Part shown: in pieces, positions 1 through 6,263 of the stretch
Position numbering within the stretch: position 1 is the first letter of the stretch
How the letters are laid out: every line of letters begins with the position of its first letter
Source of the DNA: an uncultured Eubacteriales bacterium
GTDB lineage: Bacteria > Bacillota > Clostridia > Oscillospirales > Oscillospiraceae
NCBI GenBank assembly: GCA_900556935.1
Contig: USQL01000109.1
Location: 1 to 6,685 of the forward strand
DNA length: 6,685 nucleotides
Reading direction: 5' to 3'
Program-made: the position numbers and the translations under genes
Notes under the pieces: model-generated
Seen by the model: only the letters and a program-made list of their open reading frames with translations
Databases searched by the model: none
What the model was told of the DNA's origin: nothing

Positions 1-54
1 GCCGGACCCCTCAGACCCGGCTATCGCCGGGCCAGCTCCCCTTTCAGGGGAGCC
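1..54. repeat. GC-rich double-hairpin intergenic repeat, cut by window edge
   Basis: Two adjacent perfect hairpins are visible: CCCGGC/GCCGGG (16-21 with 26-31, loop TATC) and GCTCCCC/GGGGAGC (35-41 with 47-53, loop TTTCA). An ACCCCTCAGA block lies on the left. Read on the minus strand, this directly follows the miaB stop codon. I recall similar layouts, a GGCTCCCC hairpin, then a second hairpin, then TGAGGGGT, as common intergenic repeats in gut clostridia; that is memory, not a search. No U-run follows the stems on the minus strand, so it is not a classic intrinsic terminator, although it could slow or end miaB transcription. The left end may lie outside the window. Confidence 0.55.
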
Positions 55-64
55 AAACTTTATT

Positions 65-1471
65 TCACTCCGCAATCTCGCCGGTCAGGCTCCAGGTGGT
101 GGCACCGATGATGCGCAGAGGGTGATAGTCCCCAATCAGGCTGTCGGGGCCCTGGAAGCGGACCAGGCGGCCGCCCTCGGTGCGGGCGGTCAGGTTGTCC
201 CCGTCCCGGCCGTCCACCAGGCAGCGCAGGGTCTTGCCCACATAGCTCTGGTGGATTTCCTCGGAAATGGCGTTCTGCCGGGCGCAGAGCCTGTCAAAGC
301 GGCGGTTTTTCTCCTCCTTGGGGGTGGGGTCCTCCATTTTCGCGGCGGGGGTGCCGGTGCGGGGGGAGAAAATAAAGGTAAAGAGGCTGTCGTAATGCAC
401 TTCCTCAATCAAAGACAGCGTCTGCTCAAACTCCTCCTCGGTCTCCCCGGGGAAGCCTACAATCACGTCGCTGGTCAGCACCAGATCCGGCATGACGGAC
501 TTGGCATACCGCACCTTTTGCAGATAGGTCTCCCGGTCATAGTGCCGATTCATGGCCTTTAACACCCGGGTAGAGCCGGACTGGAAGGGCAGGTGCAGCT
601 GCTTGGCGATTTTGGGGTATTTTGCCATGGTATCGAAGAGCTTCTCGGAAGCGTCTCTGGGGTGGCTGGTCATAAAGCGAATGAGAAAATCCCCGGGGAT
701 TTGGGCAATCTGGGCCAAGAGGTCCGCAAAGTCCACGCCGCAGTCCAAATCCTTTCCGTAGGAATTGACGTTCTGGCCCAGGAGGGTAATCTCCTTGCAG
801 CCGCTTTCCGCAAGGCTTCTGCACTCGGCCAGAATGTCCTCCGGCCTCCGGCTCCGCTCCCGGCCCCGGACATAGGGGACGATGCAGTAGGTGCAGAAAT
901 TGTTGCAGCCGTACATAATGGACACCCAGGCCTTCAGGGACGAATCCCGCACCTGGGGGATGCCCTCGGCGATGGAGCCCGCCTCGTCCTCAATATAGAA
1001 CTGGCGCTTCTTTTTGGTCAGGACGTTGTAGAGAATTTCCGGGAACTGCCACAGGTGATGGGTGGAGAACACCCCATCCACATAGGGGAAGCTCTTTTTA
1101 ATCCGGTCCGACACCTTGGTTTCTCCCGCCATACAGCCGCAGAGGAAAATCTTCTGGGCCGGATGGCGGCGCTTGGTATGGGTCAGAGCCCCCAGATTGC
1201 CGAAAACCCGCTGCTCGGCGTGCTCCCGGATGGAACAGGTGTTCATCACCACCACGTCGGCCCCCTCCGCGCTCTGGCAGATGGCGTAGCCGCTCTGGGT
1301 CAGGTAGCCCCGGATTTTTTCGGAGTCCGCCTCGTTCTGCTGGCAACCGTAGGTCTCTACATAGGCAAGAGGGGTAATCCCCTGCCCCGCCCAATAGGCC
1401 GCAATTTTATCGCAATAGCCAAACTGCTCCTGGAGTCTGGCCTCCTCAATCACTGTGGTTTTTGTATTCAT
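65..1471 (-). CDS. miaB: MiaB, tRNA-2-methylthio-N6-dimethylallyladenosine synthase
   Basis: A cytosolic radical-SAM methylthiotransferase that adds a 2-methylthio group to i6A at position 37 of tRNAs reading UNN codons. The 468 residues match the usual family length. The N-terminal methylthiotransferase domain (about 34-155) carries the three auxiliary-cluster cysteines: C43 in ETYGCQQNEADS, C79 in NTCSIREHAE and C113 in CGCMAG. The radical-SAM core begins with C189-x3-C193-x2-C196 (YGCNNFCTYC), followed by VPYVRGRERSR; PFQSGS at 295-300 and VGFPGETEEEF at 338-348 are also typical. A TRAM RNA-binding domain occupies about 410-466. The NTCSIRE and GRERSR motifs favour MiaB over MtaB or RimO. 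AAAGGAAGAA lies just upstream of the ATG, and a good promoter lies about 40 bases upstream. The gene appears monocistronic here and is divergent from the prolyl isomerase gene; what follows it is off-window. All key cysteines are present. Confidence 0.96.
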   Translation of the reverse strand: MNTKTTVIEEARLQEQFGYCDKIAAYWAGQGITPLAYVETYGCQQNEADSEKIRGYLTQSGYAICQSAEGADVVVMNTCSIREHAEQRVFGNLGALTHTKRRHPAQKIFLCGCMAGETKVSDRIKKSFPYVDGVFSTHHLWQFPEILYNVLTKKKRQFYIEDEAGSIAEGIPQVRDSSLKAWVSIMYGCNNFCTYCIVPYVRGRERSRRPEDILAECRSLAESGCKEITLLGQNVNSYGKDLDCGVDFADLLAQIAQIPGDFLIRFMTSHPRDASEKLFDTMAKYPKIAKQLHLPFQSGSTRVLKAMNRHYDRETYLQKVRYAKSVMPDLVLTSDVIVGFPGETEEEFEQTLSLIEEVHYDSLFTFIFSPRTGTPAAKMEDPTPKEEKNRRFDRLCARQNAISEEIHQSYVGKTLRCLVDGRDGDNLTARTEGGRLVRFQGPDSLIGDYHPLRIIGATTWSLTGEIAE

Positions 1472-1510
1472 AGGGTTCTTCCTTTATTACGAGATTCTTT
1501 TTCACGGTAA

Positions 1511-1539
1511 ATCATACCATGAACGCCTCTTTTTTTCAA
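1511..1539 (-). promoter_or_regulatory. Sigma-A-type promoter of miaB
   Basis: On the minus strand, TTGAAA (1539-1534) and TATGAT (1516-1511) are separated by exactly 17 bases. Transcription would start near 1504, giving a leader of about 33 bases before the miaB ATG at 1471. The leader contains the AAAGGAAGAA ribosome site at 1485-1476. No operator is evident apart from a small AAGAG/CTCTT dyad around the -35. Confidence 0.7.
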
Positions 1540-1575
1540 GAGCGGATGATTTTTTGTGAACATTTTCCTTTTTAC

Positions 1576-1604
1576 TTGCATTTCTTGCGAAAACATGGTA
1601 GACT
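1576..1604 (+). promoter_or_regulatory. Weak candidate promoter of the prolyl isomerase gene
   Basis: TTGCAT (1576-1581) and TAGACT (1599-1604) are 17 bases apart, each a partial match to consensus. A better -10 hexamer, TATACT at 1614-1619, lacks a recognisable -35 at the proper distance. The true start could use either. The ribosome site is GAGGAG at 1638-1643, only three bases before the ATG at 1647, which is a little short. Confidence 0.35.
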
Positions 1605-1646
1605 TGGCGGGATTATACTTCCGGTTATCGGAGAAAAGAGGAGCCC

Positions 1647-3176
1647 ATGAAAAAATGTTTGTTTTGCGGTGCCGAGATGGAAGACGATCTGACCGTCTGC
1701 CCCGCATGTGAAAAAGAGCAGCCCTCCCAGGCGGAGGATTTGTCCCAGGATGCCCCCGTGGATGCCGTGGAAGAAGCCACGCCCGTGACGGAGGAGGCCC
1801 CCGAGGCCGCGGAATCGGCCACCCCCGCGGCGGAAGAGACCCTTCCGGAAGACAGCACCGCCCCGGAAGCCGCCCCGGAAGCCCCTGTGAAGAAGGGCAT
1901 CACCGGTGCCTCCGCCGTGGCCCTGGCCGTGGCCGCCGTGGTGCTGCTGGCCGCCGTTCTGGCCGTGCTGATTCTCAACGGCCGGGATAAAACACAGGTG
2001 GCCGCACCCGAGGAGACCGCCCAGGCAGTAGAAACCACCCAGGCAACGGAAGCTCCCACCATTCCCGCCGACGGCAACCCCGACGACGTGACCTGCAAGG
2101 GCAGCTACACCGTCTCCGACGGGGATGCCAAGGATGCCGCCGCCCAGGTGGTGGCCCACTCCGGAGAGCACACCCTGACCAACGGTCAGCTGCAGGTCCA
2201 CTACTGGCTGGCCGTGCAGAACTTCTACGCCCAGTACGGCACCTATGCCCAATACCTGGGGCTGGACCACACCCAGGGGCTGGACACCCAGAGCTGCCCC
2301 ATGGTGGACAACGAAACCTGGCAGCAGTATTTCCTGGCCCAGGCTCTGAACTCCTGGGAGGTCTACACAGCCATCTACCAGCAGGCCGAGGAGGCAGGCT
2401 TTCAGATGCCCGCCGACAGCCAGACCCAGCTGGACGAAATGGAGGAGGGACTGGCAGAGACTGCCGCCAATAACGGCTTCGACGATGCGGAAACCATGCT
2501 CCAGCGGAACTTTGGCCCCGGCTCTTCCTTGCAGGACTACCTGGATTTCTGGCAGCTGTATTTCCTGAGCAGCGGCTACTACAGCCAGGTGGCCGAGAGC
2601 TTCACCGCTACCGACGGCGAAATTGAAAGCTTCTTCAATGCCCACGAGGCGGAATACGCCGAAAACGGCCTGGACAAGACCACCAAGACCGTAGATGTCC
2701 GCCATATTCTGGTGCTGCCCGAGGGCGCAACCGTGGAAAATGTCACCACCGAAACCTTCTCCGACGAGGCTTGGGCCGCGGGTGAGGCCAAGGCCCAGGA
2801 GATTCTGGACCAGTGGCTCTCCGGCGACAAGACCGAGGACAGCTTTGCCCTCCTTGCCAACGAAAACTCCGCCGACACCGGCTCCAACACCAACGGCGGC
2901 CTGTACACCGGGGTCTCCCAGGGCCAGATGGTCACGGAATTTAACGACTGGTGCTTTGACGACAGTCGCCAGGTTGGGGACTACGGCATTGTGAAAACCC
3001 AGTTCGGCTACCACATCATGCTCTTCTGCGGCTCCGAAACCCTGTGGCAGAGCCAGGCCAAAGAGGACCTGCTCACCCAGAAGACCAACGACTTCATCTC
3101 CGAAGCCCGCGCCGCCGCGGAAGCCACAATCGACTACAGCGCCATCAAGCTGGGCTTTGTGGATATGTCCGAGTAA
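1647..3176 (+). CDS. Membrane-anchored PpiC-type peptidyl-prolyl isomerase with N-terminal zinc ribbon
   Basis: A predicted extracytoplasmic foldase that isomerises X-Pro bonds in exported proteins, similar in role to PrsA. The 509 residues fall into five parts. A cytoplasmic zinc ribbon at 1-24 has C4-x2-C7 and C18-x2-C21. An acidic Ala/Pro/Glu-rich linker covers about 25-80. One transmembrane helix lies at about 88-110, preceded by KK, which suggests N-in/C-out topology. A helical, Tyr/Gln-rich SurA/PrsA-N-like region covers about 170-340. The parvulin domain (about 348-462) has VRHILV with H353, a GGLYTG block at 417-422 and FGYHIMLF with H456; the two histidines are where the family's conserved ones sit. 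There is no lipobox, so it is tethered by the helix and not by lipid as PrsA is. It is a single gene with its own terminator. Domain order is clear; clients and the role of the zinc ribbon are unknown. Confidence 0.88.
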   Translation: MKKCLFCGAEMEDDLTVCPACEKEQPSQAEDLSQDAPVDAVEEATPVTEEAPEAAESATPAAEETLPEDSTAPEAAPEAPVKKGITGASAVALAVAAVVLLAAVLAVLILNGRDKTQVAAPEETAQAVETTQATEAPTIPADGNPDDVTCKGSYTVSDGDAKDAAAQVVAHSGEHTLTNGQLQVHYWLAVQNFYAQYGTYAQYLGLDHTQGLDTQSCPMVDNETWQQYFLAQALNSWEVYTAIYQQAEEAGFQMPADSQTQLDEMEEGLAETAANNGFDDAETMLQRNFGPGSSLQDYLDFWQLYFLSSGYYSQVAESFTATDGEIESFFNAHEAEYAENGLDKTTKTVDVRHILVLPEGATVENVTTETFSDEAWAAGEAKAQEILDQWLSGDKTEDSFALLANENSADTGSNTNGGLYTGVSQGQMVTEFNDWCFDDSRQVGDYGIVKTQFGYHIMLFCGSETLWQSQAKEDLLTQKTNDFISEARAAAEATIDYSAIKLGFVDMSE

Positions 3177-3194
3177 ACAAAGTGTTCCGCTAAT

Positions 3195-3238
3195 AGTGCC
3201 ATTTTTCCGTTGTCCTACCGGAGAAATGGCACTTTTTT
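3195..3238 (+). terminator. Intrinsic terminator of the prolyl isomerase gene
   Basis: AGTGCCATTT (3195-3204) pairs with AAATGGCACT (3224-3233). The stem continues inward through a G·U pair and CCG/CGG to about 15 bp, with a loop near 3210-3218. Six Ts at 3233-3238 follow. It begins 18 bases after the stop codon. Confidence 0.9.
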
Positions 3239-3271
3239 AAGTCATTTTATCATAATGATAATCCCAATACC

Positions 3272-3305
3272 TGTAGGGGCGGCTATCATAGCAGCCGCCC
3301 CTACA
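3272..3305. repeat. Short GC-rich palindromic intergenic repeat
   Basis: A perfect 13-bp inverted repeat, TGTAGGGGCGGCT (3272-3284) and AGCCGCCCCTACA (3293-3305), encloses an 8-base loop. It stands in AT-rich flanking sequence. Hairpins of the TGTAGGGGCGGC type recur between genes in many clostridial genomes as far as I recall, and are probably MITE-like or REP-like. There is no T-run on either side, so a terminator role is unlikely. Confidence 0.6.
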
Positions 3306-3356
3306 ACGCATGAACGATTTGCCCGTGCAATCATCCCGTATTTTTGAAATTACCTA

Positions 3357-3384
3357 TTGACAAACTTGTATTTTCTGCTATACT
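3357..3384 (+). promoter_or_regulatory. Strong sigma-A-type promoter
   Basis: A perfect TTGACA (3357-3362) and TATACT (3379-3384) are separated by 16 bases, the best promoter match in the window. The predicted start is near 3391. No ORF with a ribosome site follows within 150 bases. The RNA would instead run through a stem-loop-rich segment ending in a GC-rich hairpin at 3462-3494, and if not terminated, into the phospholipase gene. Confidence 0.75.
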
Positions 3385-3405
3385 AGTTAGCGAAGGCTAA
3401 CCAGT
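3382..3405. promoter_or_regulatory. Inverted repeat over the -10/start region, possible operator
   Basis: The segment 3382-3405 reads ACT-A-GTTAGC-GAAG-GCTAAC-C-AGT. The inner 6-bp arms are perfect, and a further ACT/AGT pair lies outside one mismatch. It overlaps the -10 of the strong promoter, where a repressor would block initiation. The GTTAGC/GCTAAC arms loosely recall sites of DtxR/MntR-type metal regulators; this is a weak resemblance. It may instead be the 5' hairpin of the RNA. Confidence 0.35.
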
Positions 3406-3494
3406 AAGCAAACGCAGCTCTATCCCCTGGCTGCTTGCGGCTGAGTGTTCTTTGTTACGCAGAAGCGGCCCCCGGGAAACCCGGGGGCCGTTTC
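3391..3494 (+). ncRNA. Candidate structured small RNA or long leader of unknown class
   Basis: No coding sequence is visible here. Downstream of the strong promoter, two secondary structures can be drawn. The first pairs GCAA (3408-3411) with TTGC (3435-3438) and GCAGC (3414-3418) with GCTGC (3430-3434), with a two-base bulge and an 11-base loop. The second is a very stable hairpin, CGGCCCCCGGG (3466-3476) with CCCGGGGGCCG (3480-3490), loop AAA. It extends outward by GAAG/TTTC to a 15-bp stem with one G·U pair. Only a weak U-tract accompanies it. A separate promoter-like sequence for the next gene lies beyond it, consistent with an independent transcript of about 100 nt. I do not recognise it as 6S, SRP, tmRNA, RNase P, a T-box or a known riboswitch. 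The alternative is an attenuating leader of the phospholipase gene. Confidence 0.4.
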
Positions 3495-3503
3495 AAATTG
3501 TGC

Positions 3504-3532
3504 TTGATTTTCACCCAAAAACCTGATACGAT
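3504..3532 (+). promoter_or_regulatory. Possible proximal promoter of the phospholipase gene
   Basis: TTGATT (3504-3509) and TACGAT (3527-3532) are 17 bases apart, each a partial consensus match. It would give a leader of about 22 bases carrying the ribosome site GGGAGGA (3550-3556), correctly spaced before the ATG at 3562. Confidence 0.4.
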
Positions 3533-3561
3533 GCTAAAAAACTTTTTCCGGGAGGAACTCT

Positions 3562-4461
3562 ATGGAAACCTATTCCAAAATTGGCAGCATCCCCACAGGG
3601 TCTGCTCCTGATACGTTGATTGACGGCTGCCTTGTCTTAGAGGGCGGCGCGTTCCGGGGGCTGTATACCCAGGGCGTGCTGGATGCCTGGATGCAGCGGG
3701 GCGTGAATTTCAGCTGCACCTTGGGGGTCAGCGCCGGGGCGCTGGCGGGCATCAGCTATGTCAGCGGCCAGATTGGCCGGTCCGCCCGGGCCAACCTGGG
3801 CCACCGCCACGACAAAGCGTATATCGGTACCGCCGCCCTGCGGAAAAGCAAAAGTCTCATCCGTCTGGACTTTCTGATTAACGACTTTAACGCCATCGAG
3901 CCTCTGGACGAGGCTCGGTTCCAGGACCCCCGCCGCCGATTCCTGGCCGAGGCCACAGACTGCCGCACGGGAAATTCCGTCTTCTGGGAGCGGGGGCAGT
4001 GCGACATTTTTTCCGCGGTAAAGGCCTCCGCCTCCATGCCCTTTGTGACCCCCATGGTGGATGTGGACGGCGTTCCCTGCTTAGACGGCGGGTGCAGCTG
4101 CGGCATTCCCTTCGACTGGGCCCTGGGACAGGGCTTTGACAAAATCGTGGTCATCCGTACCCGGCACCGGTCCTACCGAAAGCCCGCCAAAGAGCGGAAC
4201 ACCGCCGAGGCCGTCTACCGCCGCTGGCCGGAGTTTGCCCGGAACGTGGATAGGATTCCTGCCACCTACAATGAGCTTTGTGACCGGCTGGAAGGGCTGG
4301 AGCAAATCGGCCGGATTTTCGTCCTGGCCCCGGAACGGCCCATCCGGGTCTCCCGGGTGGAAGGGGATCTGGAAAAGCTGGGTGCCCTCTACTGGCAGGG
4401 CTACACCGAGGGTCTCAACAGCCTGGAAGGCCTCTCCCAGTATCTGGGAATGCCGCTGTAA
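3562..4461 (+). CDS. Patatin-like phospholipase family protein
   Basis: A predicted cytosolic or membrane-associated serine lipid acyl hydrolase with a Ser-Asp dyad. In the 299 residues, the oxyanion-hole motif is EGGAFRG at 27-33. The nucleophile is S57 in GVSAGA (GxSxG), and the second catalytic residue is D175 in LDGG (the family's DGG/DGA). SASMPF at 156-161 is also characteristic of bacterial patatins. The C-terminal part (about 250-285, IFVLAPERPIRVSRVEGD through YWQGYTEG) matches the accessory region of the bacterial YjjU-like subgroup. No signal peptide or membrane helix is seen. The start is fixed by GGGAGGA six bases upstream. It is a single gene; the stop codon's last two bases lie inside a repeat hairpin that probably forms the 3' end of the mRNA. 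Substrate is not predictable: membrane phospholipid turnover is usual for the family, but most such proteins are uncharacterised. Confidence 0.9.
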   Translation: METYSKIGSIPTGSAPDTLIDGCLVLEGGAFRGLYTQGVLDAWMQRGVNFSCTLGVSAGALAGISYVSGQIGRSARANLGHRHDKAYIGTAALRKSKSLIRLDFLINDFNAIEPLDEARFQDPRRRFLAEATDCRTGNSVFWERGQCDIFSAVKASASMPFVTPMVDVDGVPCLDGGCSCGIPFDWALGQGFDKIVVIRTRHRSYRKPAKERNTAEAVYRRWPEFARNVDRIPATYNELCDRLEGLEQIGRIFVLAPERPIRVSRVEGDLEKLGALYWQGYTEGLNSLEGLSQYLGMPL

Positions 4462-4510
4462 ATGGGTTCGAATCCACCTTTCTGGTCCTCACCAGAAAGG
4501 TGGATTCGAA
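4460..4510. repeat. Perfect 20-bp-stem hairpin built from a tRNA 3'-end sequence (copy 1)
   Basis: TTCGAATCCACCTTTCTGGT (4467-4486) is the exact reverse complement of 4491-4510, with loop CCTC. In plus-strand RNA, the stem gains three G·U pairs outside it, followed by a short T-run (4511-4514), so it could end the phospholipase mRNA. Bases 4460-4495 match 6560-6595 at 35 of 36 positions, so it belongs to a dispersed family. Its right arm shares 14 bases (4497-4510) with the complement of the tRNA-Tyr 3' region at 6641-6654. Confidence 0.85.
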
Positions 4511-4662
4511 TTTTGTTATATACGTTTATTATAACTTTTTAAGTTTCAAACAGTCCATTCTATTTTGATAAATTGTTGTTTTTTGTGATATTCTGTCCAT
4601 TCCTTTTACCGGGTTTGCTCTGTGATTGTGGTCGGGGTTGTGATCAAAACGTTGTGAAATGA

Positions 4663-6174
4663 TTATTTCAGGATTTCCCACATTCCCGTTTTTCTGGAGC
4701 CGATTCGCACTATGATTTGCTGTTCCTGCAAAGACTTCAGCGCTCGAACAATTGTTGATCTGGAAGTTTTCAATGCGGCAGCCATTTCCTGAATTGTAAC
4801 AGTGGCATCTTCTTGAATAGCTGCCAAAACGCGCTGCTCCAAATCGGTCAGATCGTATTCCGGCGTTTGATTTATGTGCTCATTTAAATGCTCATTTATG
4901 TGCTCATTTTCATGCTCAGGTGACACCAAAAAATCCGGGTGGATAGAAATCGTTGTCAGGAAATAGGTGCGTTCCTCGTCTGTTTCAAACACCGGCATGG
5001 GAGATCCGTTTGCTTTCAGTGCACGGATGATTTTCTGAAAACCCGTGTTGCGGCCTTCGGTCAAATGCAGCTCTTTCAGGAACTCTCCAATTCTGCGGTT
5101 CCGATAGCGGCGGCTGACGGCGCGGTAATTTTTCAGTCCCTCGATGCTGATGGAGCGGTCCGCGCCGGGGTGGCTGAGGATTTCTATTTTGTCCGGGAGA
5201 ACGCGCACTTCAATGGGTTCCCGAATATCGTAGCCCTTATGGTAGACGGCGTTGGAAAGCGCCTCCTCGACGGCTGCATAGGGGTAATTAAAATATCGGT
5301 TGGCCTCCGCAACATCCGGCAGTTTGTGTACACGCTCTGTCAGAACGCTGTTGCGGATATACTGCAATGCCTCACGGAGCTGCTGGTGCAGAGGCCCGGT
5401 GAACGTCTTTTCGATGATCTGGTCTCCGCCCAAATCATCTGGGAACTGAACCACGTCGATTTGCGCGTATGGGAAAAACTTTTCCGGCTCCAGGCTGAAG
5501 AACATCAGAGCCACATTTTTCGGCTTGACGTACTCCGGCAGGCTGCTGAGAAGATTCATATTCCGGCACAGGTCGGCAAAGTCCATTCGGCCTGATTCAG
5601 AATACAAGCTGCTGCCAACCTCCCGAAGATATTGCTGAATCAGCGTGATATTCAGGTCGGTCAGCTCTCCCTGATGGTTCACCCGGTCATCGAAGGGAAT
5701 ATTGTTTGCAAGAGTGTACAAGTCCCGCAGCTCCTCCTCCGAGGGCTGGATGGTACTTGCCATCTTCCGAATCCAGCAAACCTTTTCCTTGCAGTCCTTC
5801 GCCATGTTCTTGGGCGAAAAATAGGGACGAATGCTCCCGCCGGGAGCCCATACCACAATAAATTTTTTGCTTTGGTAATCAACGACCTCCACAATGGGCA
5901 TATACTCCGGCTGGATCCGCTTGCACTTATTCAGCATGTCCTTCAAGTATCCATCGACCTTATCCGGGGCAACCCCAGGCAGACTGTCCGGCCGCCCCTG
6001 CGCATCCCGCACACCGATCACCAGGTAGCCGCCGCCCCAATTATCAATGTCGTTGGCAAAGGCGCAAATGGTTTTTAGCGATGCCTCCGCATCCCAGGTT
6101 TCCTTAAATTCAATTCTCGCCCATTCTACCACTTCGCCGGATAGGAGCGTTTTTAGATTGGTTGGGATTCCCAT
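4663..6174 (-). CDS. AlbA_2/Schlafen-type putative ATP-binding transcriptional regulator
   Basis: A COG2865-like protein of 503 residues. The AlbA_2 (Schlafen-like) domain covers about 5-140, with EFKET at 22-26, a helix starting SLKTICAFAND, and GGGYLVIGV at 47-55. A GHKL/HATPase_c_4-like region covers about 290-415, with EEALSNAVYHKGY at 303-315 as the likely ATP/Mg-binding N-box and GRNTGFQ near 374. A low-complexity NEHx linker lies around 421-436. A C-terminal winged helix (about 442-503) includes SRSTIVRALKSLQEQ. Such proteins are often called regulators; some relatives sit near defence or mobile genes, but the biochemical role is unproven. The start at 6174 is chosen because AGGAGGTG lies five bases upstream; an in-frame ATG at 6219 lacks such a site. 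It is solitary and convergent with the phospholipase gene. It is visibly more AT-rich than the other genes here and is bracketed by tRNA-end-like repeats, which suggests acquired DNA. Confidence 0.88.
   Translation of the reverse strand: MGIPTNLKTLLSGEVVEWARIEFKETWDAEASLKTICAFANDIDNWGGGYLVIGVRDAQGRPDSLPGVAPDKVDGYLKDMLNKCKRIQPEYMPIVEVVDYQSKKFIVVWAPGGSIRPYFSPKNMAKDCKEKVCWIRKMASTIQPSEEELRDLYTLANNIPFDDRVNHQGELTDLNITLIQQYLREVGSSLYSESGRMDFADLCRNMNLLSSLPEYVKPKNVALMFFSLEPEKFFPYAQIDVVQFPDDLGGDQIIEKTFTGPLHQQLREALQYIRNSVLTERVHKLPDVAEANRYFNYPYAAVEEALSNAVYHKGYDIREPIEVRVLPDKIEILSHPGADRSISIEGLKNYRAVSRRYRNRRIGEFLKELHLTEGRNTGFQKIIRALKANGSPMPVFETDEERTYFLTTISIHPDFLVSPEHENEHINEHLNEHINQTPEYDLTDLEQRVLAAIQEDATVTIQEMAAALKTSRSTIVRALKSLQEQQIIVRIGSRKTGMWEILK
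4874..4921. repeat. 12-bp tandem repeat inside the AlbA_2 gene
   Basis: Four imperfect 12-bp units (atgtgctcattt, aaatgctcattt, atgtgctcattt, tcatgctcaggt) encode the linker EHENEHINEHLNEHIN on the minus strand. Because the unit is a multiple of three, slippage would change linker length without breaking the frame. It joins the ATPase-like region to the winged helix. Confidence 0.8.
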
Positions 6175-6179
6175 AGTTT

Positions 6180-6187
6180 CACCTCCT
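6180..6187 (-). promoter_or_regulatory. Ribosome binding site that fixes the AlbA_2 gene start
   Basis: On the minus strand, AGGAGGTG (6187-6180) is a near-perfect anti-16S match. It ends five bases before the ATG at 6174. This makes the upstream in-frame ATG at 6219 unlikely; that choice would add 15 residues without a comparable site. Confidence 0.85.
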
Positions 6188-6238
6188 GGTGCTTGTTCGG
6201 AAATATATGTCTGCTGCATTTGGGTTCATTGGCTTTGT

Positions 6239-6263
6239 TACAGTGCAGTTGCACTATAGCATA
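6239..6263 (-). promoter_or_regulatory. Extended -10 promoter with overlapping dyad, upstream of the AlbA_2 gene
   Basis: On the minus strand, TGCTATAGT (6261-6253) is an extended -10 element (TGn plus TATAGT). No good -35 is seen. A perfect dyad, AGTGCA-GT-TGCACT (6242-6255), begins inside the -10 and covers the expected start near 6246. With one mismatch per arm it extends to TA/TA at 6239-6258. This is the placement of a repressor operator, and since the downstream gene encodes a winged-helix protein, autoregulation is a natural guess. The leader would be about 70 bases. Confidence 0.5.

Noticed and set aside
593..1510. Long plus-strand ORF (305 codons) antisense to miaB
   Set aside because: It lies fully opposite a gene with all MiaB motifs. 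Its translation is a GC-driven mirror frame without any recognisable domain.
1468..1707. 79-codon minus-strand ORF ending at the miaB start (overlap ATGA)
   Set aside because: It spans the divergent promoter region and begins inside the prolyl isomerase gene. The miaB promoter at 1511-1539 lies within it, and the peptide has no recognisable features.
1572..3014. Minus-strand ORF of 480 codons antisense to the prolyl isomerase gene
   Set aside because: A Gly/Val/Leu-rich mirror frame of a GC-rich gene. The plus-strand frame has zinc ribbon, membrane helix and parvulin motifs, a ribosome site and a terminator.
3386..3494. 6S RNA, SRP RNA or a known riboswitch
   Set aside because: There is no end-to-end pairing with a central bubble, no SRP GGAAG-type core, and no aptamer that I can recognise.
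4939..5595. Plus-strand ORF antisense to the AlbA_2 gene
   Set aside because: It is opposite conserved domains on the minus strand, with no homology-like features.
6175..6219. Upstream start of the AlbA_2 gene at 6219
   Set aside because: There is no good ribosome site there, while AGGAGGTG sits at the right distance before the ATG at 6174. The extra 15 residues show no domain.
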